From: Halobacteriales archaeon QS_9_68_42 | GTDB taxonomy: Archaea; Halobacteriota; Halobacteria; Halobacteriales; Haloarculaceae | Assembly (NCBI GenBank): GCA_003022905.1 | Contig: PXSE01000104.1 | Span: 1 to 17,904 of the forward strand | Direction: 5' to 3' | DNA length: 17,904 bases | In this document: piece by piece, positions 1 to 6,373 of the stretch | Position numbering within the stretch: position 1 is the stretch's first letter | Layout: every line of letters begins with the position of its first letter | Notes under the pieces: generated by a model | Told to the model about the DNA's origin: nothing | The model's database searches: none | Seen by the model: only the letters and a program-made list of their open reading frames with translations | Translations under genes and position numbers: made by a program

Positions 1-49
1 CGCGGAGATGAAACCCGACTCGAAGAGCTTCGACATCAAGCGACGGTAG
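1..49 (+). CDS. C-terminal end of PDCD5-like DNA-binding protein (partial)
   Basis: The frame beginning at base 2 reads AEMKPDSKSFDIKRR and stops at TAG 47-49. A lysine/arginine-rich tail of this form (KSFDI-K-R-R) is how archaeal PDCD5/TFAR19-family DNA-binding proteins end. Only about 15 codons are inside the window, so the assignment rests on this tail. From memory, the gene sits in many haloarchaea between rps19e and the PP-loop gene that follows here, which fits. The next ATG begins at base 50, directly after the stop, so the two genes are probably co-transcribed. Confidence 0.6.
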   Translation, partial: AEMKPDSKSFDIKRR

Positions 50-685
50 ATGGAGTGTGGACTGCTGTTCAGCGGCGGGAAGGACTCGGCGCTCGCGGCG
101 CTACTGCTCGATAGCTTCTACGACGTGACGCTCGTGACCGCCCACTTCGGGGTCACCGACGACTGGCGACACGCCGCCGAGGCCGCCGACGCGCTGGGCT
201 TCGCGTTCGAGGCCATCGAGCTGGACGAGTCCGTGGCGGACTCGGCGGCCGAGCAGATGCACGAGGACGGCTACCCGCGCCGGGGTATCCAGCAGGTCCA
301 CGAGGCGGCGCTGGAGGCCGTCGCCGCCGGGTACGACGTCGTTGCCGACGGCACCCGCCGGGACGACCGGGTGCCGACCGTCTCACGGGCGGTCGCACAG
401 AGCCTCGAGGACCGCCACGGCGTCGACTACGTCGCGCCGCTGTCGGGGTTCGGCCGCGGCGCCGTCGACCGACTCGTCGAGACGCACCTGGAGGTCCGCT
501 CCGGCCCCAGCGAAGAGGTTCCGAAGGGCGACTACGAGACCGAACTGCGGACCCGACTCCGCCAGCGGTGGGGTGCCGCCGCGGTCACGGAGGTGTTCCC
601 GGTCCACGAGCAGACGCGGGTCGTGGGCCGGAGCAACTCCCCGACTGCGGGCGGCGGGCGGCCGGAGCCGTCCGGGGGCTCGTGA
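50..685 (+). CDS. PP-loop ATPase (adenine nucleotide alpha-hydrolase superfamily)
   Basis: The 211-residue protein starts MECGLLFSGGKDSALAAL. SGGKDS (residues 8-13) is the PP-loop that binds ATP pyrophosphate in N-type ATP pyrophosphatases such as asparagine synthetase, GMP synthetase and tRNA-thiolation enzymes. A second conserved-looking stretch, VADGTRRDDRVPT (about residues 98-110), resembles the adenine-binding GT-x-R-DD region of small archaeal members. There is no glutaminase or RNA-binding domain, so the substrate is unknown. The ATG abuts the upstream stop codon, indicating an operon with the PDCD5-like gene. The last 18 or so residues are Gly/Pro/Ser-rich and look like an unstructured tail. 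Family is fairly sure; function is not. Confidence 0.75.
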   Translation: MECGLLFSGGKDSALAALLLDSFYDVTLVTAHFGVTDDWRHAAEAADALGFAFEAIELDESVADSAAEQMHEDGYPRRGIQQVHEAALEAVAAGYDVVADGTRRDDRVPTVSRAVAQSLEDRHGVDYVAPLSGFGRGAVDRLVETHLEVRSGPSEEVPKGDYETELRTRLRQRWGAAAVTEVFPVHEQTRVVGRSNSPTAGGGRPEPSGGS

Positions 686-721
686 GCGGACCCGTCGTTG
701 CGGGCAACGACGGGCACACAC

Positions 722-729
722 CTTTTTGA
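722..729 (+). promoter_or_regulatory. TATA-like box of the trkA-type gene
   Basis: CTTTTTGA lies 24-31 bases before the ATG at 753, in otherwise GC-rich DNA. The spacing suits a leaderless or nearly leaderless haloarchaeal transcript. Confidence 0.4.
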
Positions 730-752
730 CCTGTCGTGTTCTACTACGGCCA

Positions 753-1285
753 ATGAAGTTCGTCATCGTCGGCTACGGTCGCGTGGGGATGCGCACCACG
801 AACATCCTCACCAGCGAGGGACACGAGGTCGTCATCGTCGAGCAGGACGCCGAAAAGGCCCAGCGGGCCCGCGACGACGGGCTGGAGGTCATCGAGGGCG
901 ACGGAGAGGACGAGCGGGTCCTCGAGCGGGCGGGTCTGGAGGACACCAACGCCTTCGCGGCGCTGTCCGGCGACCTGAACGTCAACTTCACGGCCTGTAT
1001 GGTCGCCAACGACTACGGCTGCCGGACGGTGCTACGCATCGACGAGGACTACCGACAGGACATTTACGAGAAGTACGCCGCCGACGTCGACGAGGTCATC
1101 TACCCCGAGCGCCTCGGCGCGGCGGGCGCCAAGACCGCCCTGCTGGGCGGCGACCTGAACGTGGTCGGAGTCGCGAGCCAATGACCGTCCCCATGCCGCG
1201 GACGGCCATCGAAGAAGGCGACCGCATGGCGCTCATCGCGGAACCGGCGGTGCTCGACGACGTTCGCGGGACGCTACGGGGCTGA
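753..1285 (+). pseudogene. TrkA/RCK-type K+ channel regulatory protein, broken by internal deletion and frameshift
   Basis: The ATG at 753 opens MKFVIVGYGRVGMRTTNIL, a Rossmann NAD-binding RCK_N domain (GxGxVG at residues 7-12, acidic Glu30 ending strand 2, LSGDLNVNF about 71-79, AGAKTALLGGDLNVV about 124-138). The frame ends at TGA 1182-1184 after 143 residues. A second frame then continues with REPMTVPMPRTAIEEGDR and ends LDDVRGTLRG at TGA 1283-1285, which is the usual C-terminal half of the RCK_C domain in haloarchaeal proteins of about 220 residues. Roughly 40-45 residues of RCK_C between the two parts are absent and the frame changes. The first stop overlaps an ATG (ATGA, 1181-1184), so a 34-residue second peptide could in principle be made by re-initiation. 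RCK_N/RCK_C proteins gate K+ channels or transporters in response to nucleotides; this copy should not do so as read. Confidence 0.75.
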
Positions 1286-1551
1286 CGAAGGGATTCGAAA
1301 GGTCGGGCGCGCGATGGGGAGGATGGGGAACGTTTGAGGCCGTCGATGCGCGCCCATCGGGTGGCATGACGAGGGAGCACATAAATCCGCGTCAGACGGG
1401 CGCGTGACCACCCTTCGCGTGCCGGCCGACCCCCGGCGGTGACGCCCTGCTTGACCCGGGCGCGGCCACGCTTCCAACCGGCCACCGGAATAGACGTAAC
1501 CGCGAACGGTTTCGACTCCACGGCGTGAAATGCCCAGCGGTTTCCGGAAAG

Positions 1552-1585
1552 CCACATGTGTCCGGACGCGAAGGAGGACATGTGG
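1552..1585 (+). promoter_or_regulatory. Inverted repeat over ribosome-binding site and GTG start of the permease gene
   Basis: CCACATGTGTCC (1552-1563) and GGACATGTGG (1576-1585) are inverted copies apart from a two-base insertion, separated by 12 bases. The downstream arm includes the end of AAGGAGG (1571-1577), a rare strong Shine-Dalgarno here, and the GTG at 1582. It could be an mRNA hairpin hiding the start or a DNA operator; both are inference. Confidence 0.4.
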
Positions 1586-2664
1586 CGACGGTATCGACCG
1601 AGCGACGCAGGTTCGAATCGGGCGTCGGCGAGTTCACCGGCGCGATAGGGGATTCGATTACTGTGCTGCCGCTGGTCGTCGCCCTCGGGCTGGTGACCCC
1701 GGCGTCGCTCCCGCAGATGTTCGCCGGGTTCGCCGTCTTTCAGGTGGTGTGGGGGGCGGCCTACGGCGTGCCGCTGTCCGTCGAACCGATGAAGGCGCTG
1801 ACCGGCCTCGTCGTCGCCGGCGCCATCGGCTACGGCGCCCTCGTCGCGGCCGGCCTGCTCGCTGGCGTCGTCCTCCTGGCGGCCGGCCGCCTGGGCCTGC
1901 TCTCGCGGGTGGCGGCCGTCGTCGGCGAACCGGTCGTCCGGGGCGTCCAGTTCGCCGTCGCCTGCCTGCTGGTCGTCGCGGCCGCCGACCTGGTCGTCGC
2001 CGCGCCGGCCGTCGCGGCGGCCGGTGTCGTTCTTGCGGCCGGTGTCGCCGTCATCTCCCCGCGGGCCGTCGCGGCTGTCGTGCTCGCGGCCGGGGGACTG
2101 TGGGCCCTCGCCGCCGCCGGCGCGCCGGCCCTCTCGGTGCCGGCGCTCGAGTTCTTCCCGGCGGGCGGTCCATCGCTGTCGGCGGGTGTCCTCGAGGGCA
2201 CGGTCGCGCAACTGGGAATGACGGTCGGGAACGCCGCCGTCGCCACCTCGCTGTTGCTTTCGGACCTCTACGACGTCGACGTCTCCCCGGACCGCCTGGC
2301 CGAGAGCATGGGCGTGATGAACCTGCTCGCGGTGCCGCTCGGCGCCCTGCCGATGTGTCACGGCTCGGGCGGCCTCGCCGGCAAGCACGCCTTCGGCGCC
2401 CGGACGGCGACCGCCAACGCCGTCGCCGGGGGGCTGTACGTCGTCCTCGTGGTCGCCTCGGGGCTGTTCGAGGCCTTCCCGATGGCGCTCTTGGGCGTCC
2501 TGCTCGTCGTCGTCGCCGCCTCGCTGGCCCGGGTGGCCCTCGCGTCGACGGACCGGCCGCTGTTCGTCGTCGGCGTCGGTGCGCTGGCGGTGGCGACGAA
2601 CGTCGGCGCCGCCTTCCTTGCGGGCGCCGTCTGGTGGCTCGCCCGGACGCGGGGTTTTAGATGA
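1582..2664 (+). CDS. MOT1-like sulfate/molybdate permease
   Basis: This 360-residue, very hydrophobic protein has about ten membrane segments in two related halves. GEFTGAIGDSITVLPL (residues 16-31) and GVPLSVEPMKAL (about 67-78) mark the first half; CHGSGGLAGKHAFGARTA marks the second. These are signature stretches of the MOT1 family of molybdate (or sulfate) transporters, related to SulP permeases but lacking the STAS domain. GTG 1582 is chosen because AAGGAGG ends four bases before it; an in-frame ATG at 1525 would add 19 unconvincing residues. The stop overlaps the next start (ATGA 2661-2664). Substrate is inferred from family only. Confidence 0.75.
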   Translation: MATVSTERRRFESGVGEFTGAIGDSITVLPLVVALGLVTPASLPQMFAGFAVFQVVWGAAYGVPLSVEPMKALTGLVVAGAIGYGALVAAGLLAGVVLLAAGRLGLLSRVAAVVGEPVVRGVQFAVACLLVVAAADLVVAAPAVAAAGVVLAAGVAVISPRAVAAVVLAAGGLWALAAAGAPALSVPALEFFPAGGPSLSAGVLEGTVAQLGMTVGNAAVATSLLLSDLYDVDVSPDRLAESMGVMNLLAVPLGALPMCHGSGGLAGKHAFGARTATANAVAGGLYVVLVVASGLFEAFPMALLGVLLVVVAASLARVALASTDRPLFVVGVGALAVATNVGAAFLAGAVWWLARTRGFR

Positions 2665-2777
2665 GCCGACGCCAACCGCCGGGCATGTCGTGGCGGGAGC
2701 TGTTCGAGCGGGCCGACGACCACGGGGGGAGCCTCGAGGCCGTCTTGGCGGCGCTGGAGGAGCGGCGAGATGAGTGA
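2661..2777 (+). CDS. Small acidic conserved-looking protein, 38 residues
   Basis: This short frame links its neighbours: its ATG overlaps the permease stop as ATGA (2661-2664), and its TGA (2775-2777) lies inside the first codons of the next gene (ATGAGTGA, 2770-2777). It encodes MSRRQPPGMSWRELFERADD, then HGGSLEAVLAALEERRDE. The part from the internal Met (2685) looks like two amphipathic helices, so that Met may be the true start. Perfect nesting between two overlapping genes and a helix-compatible sequence argue that it is translated. Function unknown; I recall similar small proteins beside PIN-like genes in haloarchaea but could not verify this. Confidence 0.6.
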   Translation: MSRRQPPGMSWRELFERADDHGGSLEAVLAALEERRDE

Positions 2778-3237
2778 CTCTGCCCCCGAACACGCACGAA
2801 TCGTCGCCGACGCGGACGTGCTCGCGGCGGACCTGCTGGTCGGCGGGTCGGCCCGCGAGGCGCTGGACATCGCGCGTCGGCACTCGTGGCTCGAGTCCGT
2901 CGTCACGGACCCGCTCCTGAGCGATGCCGAGGCCGTCATTGCAGATCTCGTCGACGACGAGTTGGCCGCCGACTGGCGGCGCCTCATCGAGAAGCGTGCG
3001 GTTGTGGTCGACCAGCCGTCCGGCGACCACCCGGCGCTGGCGGCGGCCTACCGCGGCGAGGCGGCCCACCTGCTGTCGCTGGACGGCCGCCTCCAGAGCC
3101 CCGAGGCCGGCACGGACCTCCGGGGCGTCATGGATGTCAGCGTCCGGTCGCCGGACGCCTTCGTCTCGGTGTTCGACCCCGCCGCCGTGTACGAACTCCT
3201 GTTCGAGGAGCCGTACCCGGGGCCGGACCGCGACTGA
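2770..3237 (+). CDS. PIN-like domain protein
   Basis: The 155-residue protein opens with RIVADADVLAADLL (residues 10-23), resembling the first strand of PIN nucleases with an acidic metal ligand (Asp14 or Asp16). It continues through a helical middle with acidic pairs to GEAAHLLSLDGRLQ (97-109), where Glu97 and Asp105 sit where PIN proteins keep further acidic residues. This suggests a metal-dependent RNase fold, perhaps a degenerate one. It overlaps the small upstream gene by eight bases, so expression is probably coupled to the permease. A toxin role is possible for PIN proteins, but the 38-residue neighbour lacks any recognisable antitoxin motif. Confidence 0.6.
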   Translation: MSDSAPEHARIVADADVLAADLLVGGSAREALDIARRHSWLESVVTDPLLSDAEAVIADLVDDELAADWRRLIEKRAVVVDQPSGDHPALAAAYRGEAAHLLSLDGRLQSPEAGTDLRGVMDVSVRSPDAFVSVFDPAAVYELLFEEPYPGPDRD

Positions 3238-4003
3238 GGTCCTTCGCGGACTTCCGGGTGAACCGGTTCGGCAGGACGTTCGAGAGCTTCGTCAGGAACC
3301 TGTACTTCCAGCCGGTGACGACGACAGTGTCGCCGCCCTGGAGGCCGTCGTAGCCGGCGCGGGCGACCATTCCGACGTCCTGCATCTCGCCGCTCCCGAG
3401 CGGGGTGTCCTCGTTGTCGGCCCGGCCCTGGAACTCGGTGTCGACCGGCCCGGGACACAGCACCGTCACGTCGACGCCCTCCTCGCGGAGCTCCTCGGCG
3501 ACCCCCTCCGAGAAGGTCTTCATGTAGGCCTTCGAGGCGTAGTAGACAGCCATGAACGGCCCGGGGAACCATGCGGCCGTCGAGGCGACGTTCAGAACCC
3601 CGCCCCGGCCGCGGTCGGCCATCTCGCGGCCGTAGATGTGAGTCAACTGGGTCGGCGTCACCACGTTCAGCTGGAGCTGGTCCAGTTCCCGGCCGAGGTC
3701 GTTCTCCACAAAGGCGCCCTGCGTGCCGATGCCGACGTTGTTCACGAGGACGTCGACCTGAACGCCCCGCTCGTCGGTCGCCGCCTTGAGTTCGTTTGGC
3801 GCGTCCACCGAGGCGAGGTCCTGGTCGATCGCGTAGGCCCTGATGCCGTGCTCGTCCTCGAGGTCATTTGCCAGCGCGTTCAGTTCCGTCTCGCGGCGCG
3901 CCACGAGCACTACGTCGTGTCCGTTGGCGGCGAACTCGGCGGCGAGCGCGCGGCCGATGCCGGCCGAGGCGCCCGTCACCAGCGCCGTCCCGTCAACTGT
4001 CAT
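3137..4003 (-). CDS. Short-chain dehydrogenase/reductase (SDR)
   Basis: A classical SDR of 288 residues: cofactor loop TGASAGIG (residues 10-17), Arg36-Arg37 after the second strand (favouring NADPH), NNVG (88-91), catalytic Ser141 and the Tyr154-x3-Lys158 pair in AVYYASKAY. PGPVDTEF follows the active site. Such enzymes oxidise or reduce hydroxyl/keto groups; the substrate cannot be told. The body seems to end near NRFTRKSAKDL, where relatives of about 260 residues usually stop. The last 30 or so residues are Arg/Pro-rich, have no domain character and read antisense through the end of the PIN-like gene (overlap 3137-3237). The natural stop may have been lost. Confidence 0.85.
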   Translation of the reverse strand: MTVDGTALVTGASAGIGRALAAEFAANGHDVVLVARRETELNALANDLEDEHGIRAYAIDQDLASVDAPNELKAATDERGVQVDVLVNNVGIGTQGAFVENDLGRELDQLQLNVVTPTQLTHIYGREMADRGRGGVLNVASTAAWFPGPFMAVYYASKAYMKTFSEGVAEELREEGVDVTVLCPGPVDTEFQGRADNEDTPLGSGEMQDVGMVARAGYDGLQGGDTVVVTGWKYRFLTKLSNVLPNRFTRKSAKDLSRGPAPGTAPRTGVRTRRRGRTPRRRRPATGR

Positions 4004-4017
4004 AACTTCGTATGGAG

Positions 4018-4034
4018 CTTTAATAACTTATGAG
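4018..4034 (-). promoter_or_regulatory. AT-rich promoter of the SDR gene
   Basis: On the minus strand this reads CTCATAAGTTATTAAAG, 15-31 bases before the ATG whose first base is 4003. It is the only AT-rich patch nearby, and CATAAG has the spacing of a TATA box for a leaderless transcript. Confidence 0.4.
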
Positions 4035-4236
4035 TACGGTCTCCGTGGAACGCTCGGTCTCGCTGGTATCACTCTGATGACGGTTTGATTGATTGAGACG
4101 GTGGTAGGCATAGCCAGCTAACCCGGCACGTAGTCAGAATTATCACCGAACACGCGGCTCCGTCTGCCGGCTCCGGCAACTGTCAGTGCATTTCGGAAGG
4201 TGAGAGCCCCCGCTGGGATCTCGACGGGCGGACTCG

Positions 4237-4310
4237 TCACTCCGTTCGGCCTCGAAACCACCGGCAGAGCGAAGCTCTCCCGGGATACGCCTCACTACTG
4301 CTCGGGGTAC
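4237..4310 (-). repeat. Direct repeat, copy A, with degenerate rdgB 3' end and hairpin
   Basis: This 74-base segment matches 4375-4448 at 66 positions by hand alignment, with no gaps. Read on the minus strand it starts as KYPEQ followed by TAG, the counterpart of the rdgB ending WYAER plus TAG in copy B, so it carries a decayed end of that gene. It contains a strong hairpin: CCGG, mismatch, AGAGC, loop GAA, GCTCT, mismatch, CCGG (4261-4283). Confidence 0.65.
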
Positions 4311-4374
4311 TTCCGAACAACGGTCCTGCTCGCCTGCCGGCTGCGCGGGCTACGTCGTTCGACGTTTCGAGCCC

Positions 4375-4448
4375 TCACTCCGTCCGGCCTCAAAACCACC
4401 GGCAGAGCAAAGCGCTCCCGAGATACGCCTCGCTACCGCTCGGCGTAC
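4375..4448 (-). repeat. Direct repeat, copy B, overlapping the rdgB stop
   Basis: Second copy of the 74-base repeat. It covers the last five codons and the stop of rdgB (4433-4448) plus 58 downstream bases. Its hairpin is weaker than in copy A: AAA loop, one mismatch inside AGAGC/GCGCT and a changed outer pair. It could be the parental 3' region or a repeat that supplied a new end to the gene. Confidence 0.65.
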
Positions 4449-5074
4449 CACTCTCCAAACGACGCCAGCGCCCGCCCGCGGTGAGAGATGGCGTTCTTCT
4501 CGGCCGGGTCCATCTCGGCGAAGGTGGCCCCGTCGTGCTCGAAGATGGGGTCGTAGCCGAACCCGCCGTCGCCGCGCGGTTCGACGATGCGGCCCGGAAC
4601 GGACCCGGCGAACAGCTTCACCGGCAGGCCGCCCTCGGCGACCGACTCGTCGGTCGCGGCGGTGGCGCGCTCCGCCGCGGCCAGGTCCTGGCCGCGCCGC
4701 TCGTCGGTGTCGACCGGTTCCGGCGAGGCCTCGAAGCGGTCGCCGTCGCAGTAGGCGATGACACACCGAAACCGCGCGCGGGTGGCGTCCTCCCGGCGGG
4801 CGAATCGGCCCACGCGCTCGACGCCGAGGCTGTCCTCGACGTACGCGGAGTACGGCCCCGGGAAGCCGTCGAACCCCTCGATGAAGAGGCCGGCATCGTC
4901 AACGATGACCGGCGCGTTGACGTGTCGGTAGGCGGCGCGGGCGCCCTCGGCGGCGACGGCCTCGATGGAGTCGGCCTGTATCTCCGGGTAGTCGTACTCG
5001 AGTGCAGTCACGCCGTCGAGGTACTCCTCGGCCTCCCGGACCTTCCCCTCGTTCGTCGTCACGTAGCGGAGCAT
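4433..5074 (-). CDS. rdgB: XTP/dITP diphosphatase (RdgB/HAM1 family)
   Basis: The 213-residue protein hydrolyses non-canonical purine nucleoside triphosphates (ITP, dITP, XTP) to monophosphate and pyrophosphate, keeping them out of nucleic acids. Family motifs are in order: TTNEGKVREA (residues 6-15), SIEAVAAEGARAAY (36-49), VIVDDAGLFIEGFDGFPGPY (56-75) with the metal-site Asp59-Asp60, GFGYDPIF (171-178) and KNAISHRGRAL (193-203). Residues about 114-148 (Asp/Glu/Ala-rich) look like an extra loop beyond the usual length. Met at 5074 is chosen because MLRYVTTNEGK matches the family start; the 26 possible upstream residues are low-complexity. TTTTT on the minus strand (5098-5102) lies 24-28 bases before it as a likely TATA element. 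Confidence 0.92.
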   Translation of the reverse strand: MLRYVTTNEGKVREAEEYLDGVTALEYDYPEIQADSIEAVAAEGARAAYRHVNAPVIVDDAGLFIEGFDGFPGPYSAYVEDSLGVERVGRFARREDATRARFRCVIAYCDGDRFEASPEPVDTDERRGQDLAAAERATAATDESVAEGGLPVKLFAGSVPGRIVEPRGDGGFGYDPIFEHDGATFAEMDPAEKNAISHRGRALASFGEWYAER

Positions 5075-5130
5075 GGAGTTGCGTTGCGGACGGCGGGAAA
5101 AAGCCCCACCGATACCGGGGCGACCCGGAG

Positions 5131-5138
5131 GCTTATGC
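5131..5138 (+). promoter_or_regulatory. TATA-like box, GCTTATGC
   Basis: CTTATG lies 25-30 bases before the ATG at 5163 in GC-rich DNA, the spacing expected for a leaderless transcript. The divergent rdgB start is only 88 bases from that ATG, so both promoters share this interval. Confidence 0.4.
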
Positions 5139-5162
5139 CCATGTGAACCCAACCCAGGGCAA

Positions 5163-5555
5163 ATGACCGACGCGGACGACGACGGCCTCCGGGAGGTGCT
5201 GTTGGACCACTCCGACCACCAGGCGGTCCGGAACGTTTTCGGGGCCTACACCGGCAGCGATACGACGACGCTGGACGACTATGTCGAGGCGATGCGGGCC
5301 ACCGACGGGGCGGTCGCGCTGGTGGCCGACGACGGCGCCGCCGACGTGTACGCCCGCTGGAACGGCCGCGCCGGCCGCTTCGAGCACCTGACCATCTGGC
5401 CGCCGTGGTCCATCGGCGGCTTCGACCACAAGGACGCCGACCGGCTGGCGGCGTTCCTCGACGAGAAAGACGACGTCCGGCCGACGCCGCACGGAGCGAC
5501 CCCCTTCGAGGACCAACAGGTGCTGTCGAGCCTCTCGCACCGCATCTGGCCTTGA
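5163..5555 (+). CDS. Unrecognised acidic protein, 130 residues
   Basis: I do not recognise a family. The protein (MTDADDDGLREVLLDHSDHQ at the start) is acidic and has no signal peptide or membrane segment. It looks like a mixed alpha/beta domain: FGAYTGSDTTTLDDYVEAM, then a strand-like VALVADDG and a Trp-rich stretch WNGRAGRFEHLTIWPPWSIG. The composition is typically haloarchaeal, supporting a real gene. ATG 5163 is the first start after the TATA-like box. The stop TGA (5553-5555) lies inside TTGACA at the edge of an IS-like end, so the original 3' end may have been replaced by an insertion. Confidence 0.6.
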   Translation: MTDADDDGLREVLLDHSDHQAVRNVFGAYTGSDTTTLDDYVEAMRATDGAVALVADDGAADVYARWNGRAGRFEHLTIWPPWSIGGFDHKDADRLAAFLDEKDDVRPTPHGATPFEDQQVLSSLSHRIWP

Positions 5556-5593
5556 CATCCTCCCCGGCCCTGAAGGGCGAGGCTTTCTCCTGG
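5552..5593 (+). mobile_element. IS200/IS605-type end relic (hairpin)
   Basis: The stretch TTGACATCCTCCCC followed by GGCCCTGAAGGGCGAGG forms a small hairpin (GCCC, loop TGAA, GGGC, with outer CCTC/GAGG pairs). Imperfect hairpins of this kind mark ends of IS200/IS605 elements in haloarchaea, as far as I recall. No transposase lies directly beside it; a possible TnpB tail is at 6020-6235, beyond the hsp20 pseudogene. Confidence 0.4.
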
Positions 5594-5699
5594 AATCTCC
5601 GCAATCAGCGTTCTCGAAACCTCATTCGTTAGTAAGTCACAGACTGTCGCGAAAAATTGATTACGAATTACAATCAACTGTCTACCGAGGTGACGTACA

Positions 5700-6019
5700 A
5701 TGGCGCTACCAACTGATCCAGCCAGCTCGTGGCTTTCCGGCACCGGCAGTCAATCACGTCTGTTCGGCACCGGTTCGGACGACTACGAACTCTACGAACA
5801 GGACGGCGAGTTCGTCACGAAGGGCGTCTGACGGTTGCGGCCGAACACGAGGACGACCGCCGTGATCGAACGCGGACCTATCGACGGTCCTTCCGGATGC
5901 CGAAGGAGATCGACGACGACAACATCAGAGCCCGATACCAAAACGGGGTCCTCGATGTGTACCTCCCGTCCCTCGAAGGCACCACGACGAAAGGGAAGAC
6001 CATCCCTATCGAGGAGTGA
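5700..6019 (+). pseudogene. Small heat shock protein Hsp20, internal deletion and frameshift
   Basis: ATG 5700 begins MALPTDPASSWLSGTGSQSR, then LFGTGSDDYELYEQDGEFV, a typical start of haloarchaeal Hsp20 chaperones; this frame stops at TGA 5829-5831. Overlapping it in another frame is HEGRLTVAAEHEDDRRDRT (from about 5816), then RSFRMPKEIDDDNI, YQNGVLDVYLP and the C-terminal KGKTIPIEE ending at 6019. The second half of the alpha-crystallin domain is therefore intact, but about 20 residues that should join the halves are missing and the frames disagree. Hsp20 proteins hold unfolded proteins during stress; this copy cannot as read. The AT-rich 5651-5677, with TTGATT and AATCAA in inverted order, is probably its promoter. 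Flanking IS relics fit an unstable region. Confidence 0.8.
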
Positions 6020-6250
6020 TCGAGACGACTCTCCTCGTTAGTCAGGGGCAGACGTCCTCGAATGGACGGGCTGTCCGTCAGCCACCCCAACGTCGGGGGT
6101 GCTGAACGCACCGCTCCGACTCCCGTGCTGAAATCCGCCCGAGAACGTCCCGTCTTCGAACGGAAGGGGCGTGGGGCTTTCCTGTGGGAGCGCAAGCCCG
6201 GGAGTCCACCAATAAGCCCGCGAGTTTACTTATGAGGAGCTGACACGAGA
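6020..6250 (+). mobile_element. Probable IS200/IS605 relic with C-terminal TnpB-like fragment
   Basis: A frame with no starting domain runs through LVRGRRPRMDGLSVSHPN, PTPVLKSARERPVFERKGRG and AFLWERKPGSPPISPRVYL to TGA 6233-6235. The WERKPGSP-type ending resembles the variable C-terminal tails of haloarchaeal TnpB (OrfB) proteins of IS605-type elements. TTATGAGGAGCTGACA (6230-6245) may be the element end. The RuvC catalytic part is absent, so at most the last 65 or so residues remain. Identification is by eye and tentative; it could be another decayed gene. Confidence 0.4.
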
Positions 6251-6273
6251 GCCATCTCTCGTTTCAAGCAATG

Positions 6274-6300
6274 CCGAAAGACGCCCGCGGCGTCTTTCGG
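6274..6300. repeat. Perfect 12-bp hairpin, 3-base loop
   Basis: CCGAAAGACGCC (6274-6285) and GGCGTCTTTCGG (6289-6300) pair fully around CGC. No T-run follows on either strand, so it is not an obvious terminator. It lies beyond the IS relic and downstream of aceB (194 bases past its stop). A smaller hairpin, CGAGAG/CTCTCG, lies just before it (6246-6261). Confidence 0.6.
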
Positions 6301-6373
6301 GCCACGGCGGAGCCGCAACGTGGGCACCGCAGGCACCCCGCACAGAAAGTGGGTGCGTTAGTTCGGCGGCTTT

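Larger units (their letters stand above)
4004..4432. other. Gene-free interval with a duplicated segment
   Basis: Between the SDR start and the rdgB stop I find no credible gene. The frames open here are rich in Arg/Ser/Thr and have no domain character. The interval holds the SDR promoter (4018-4034), a small GC palindrome near 4160-4175 and the two-copy 74-base repeat listed separately. Confidence 0.5.

Noticed and set aside
1181..1184. Programmed frameshift to explain the two trkA frames
   Set aside because: A ribosomal slip cannot restore the missing RCK_C residues, and no slippery heptamer is visible.
1287..1524. Possible gene or RNA between the trkA remnant and the permease
   Set aside because: Frames are short and without family features; only weak AT-rich spots (ATAAAT near 1380) are visible.
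1096..3069. Very long minus-strand open frame (657 codons) opposite the permease and PIN-like genes
   Set aside because: Arg/Gly/Asp repeats with no domain character; it is the antisense shadow of GC-rich genes with convincing families on the plus strand.
4200..4484. Plus-strand frame with repeated GLxTTGRAKxSRDTP peptide
   Set aside because: The repetition comes from the 74-base DNA repeat; half of it is antisense to rdgB.
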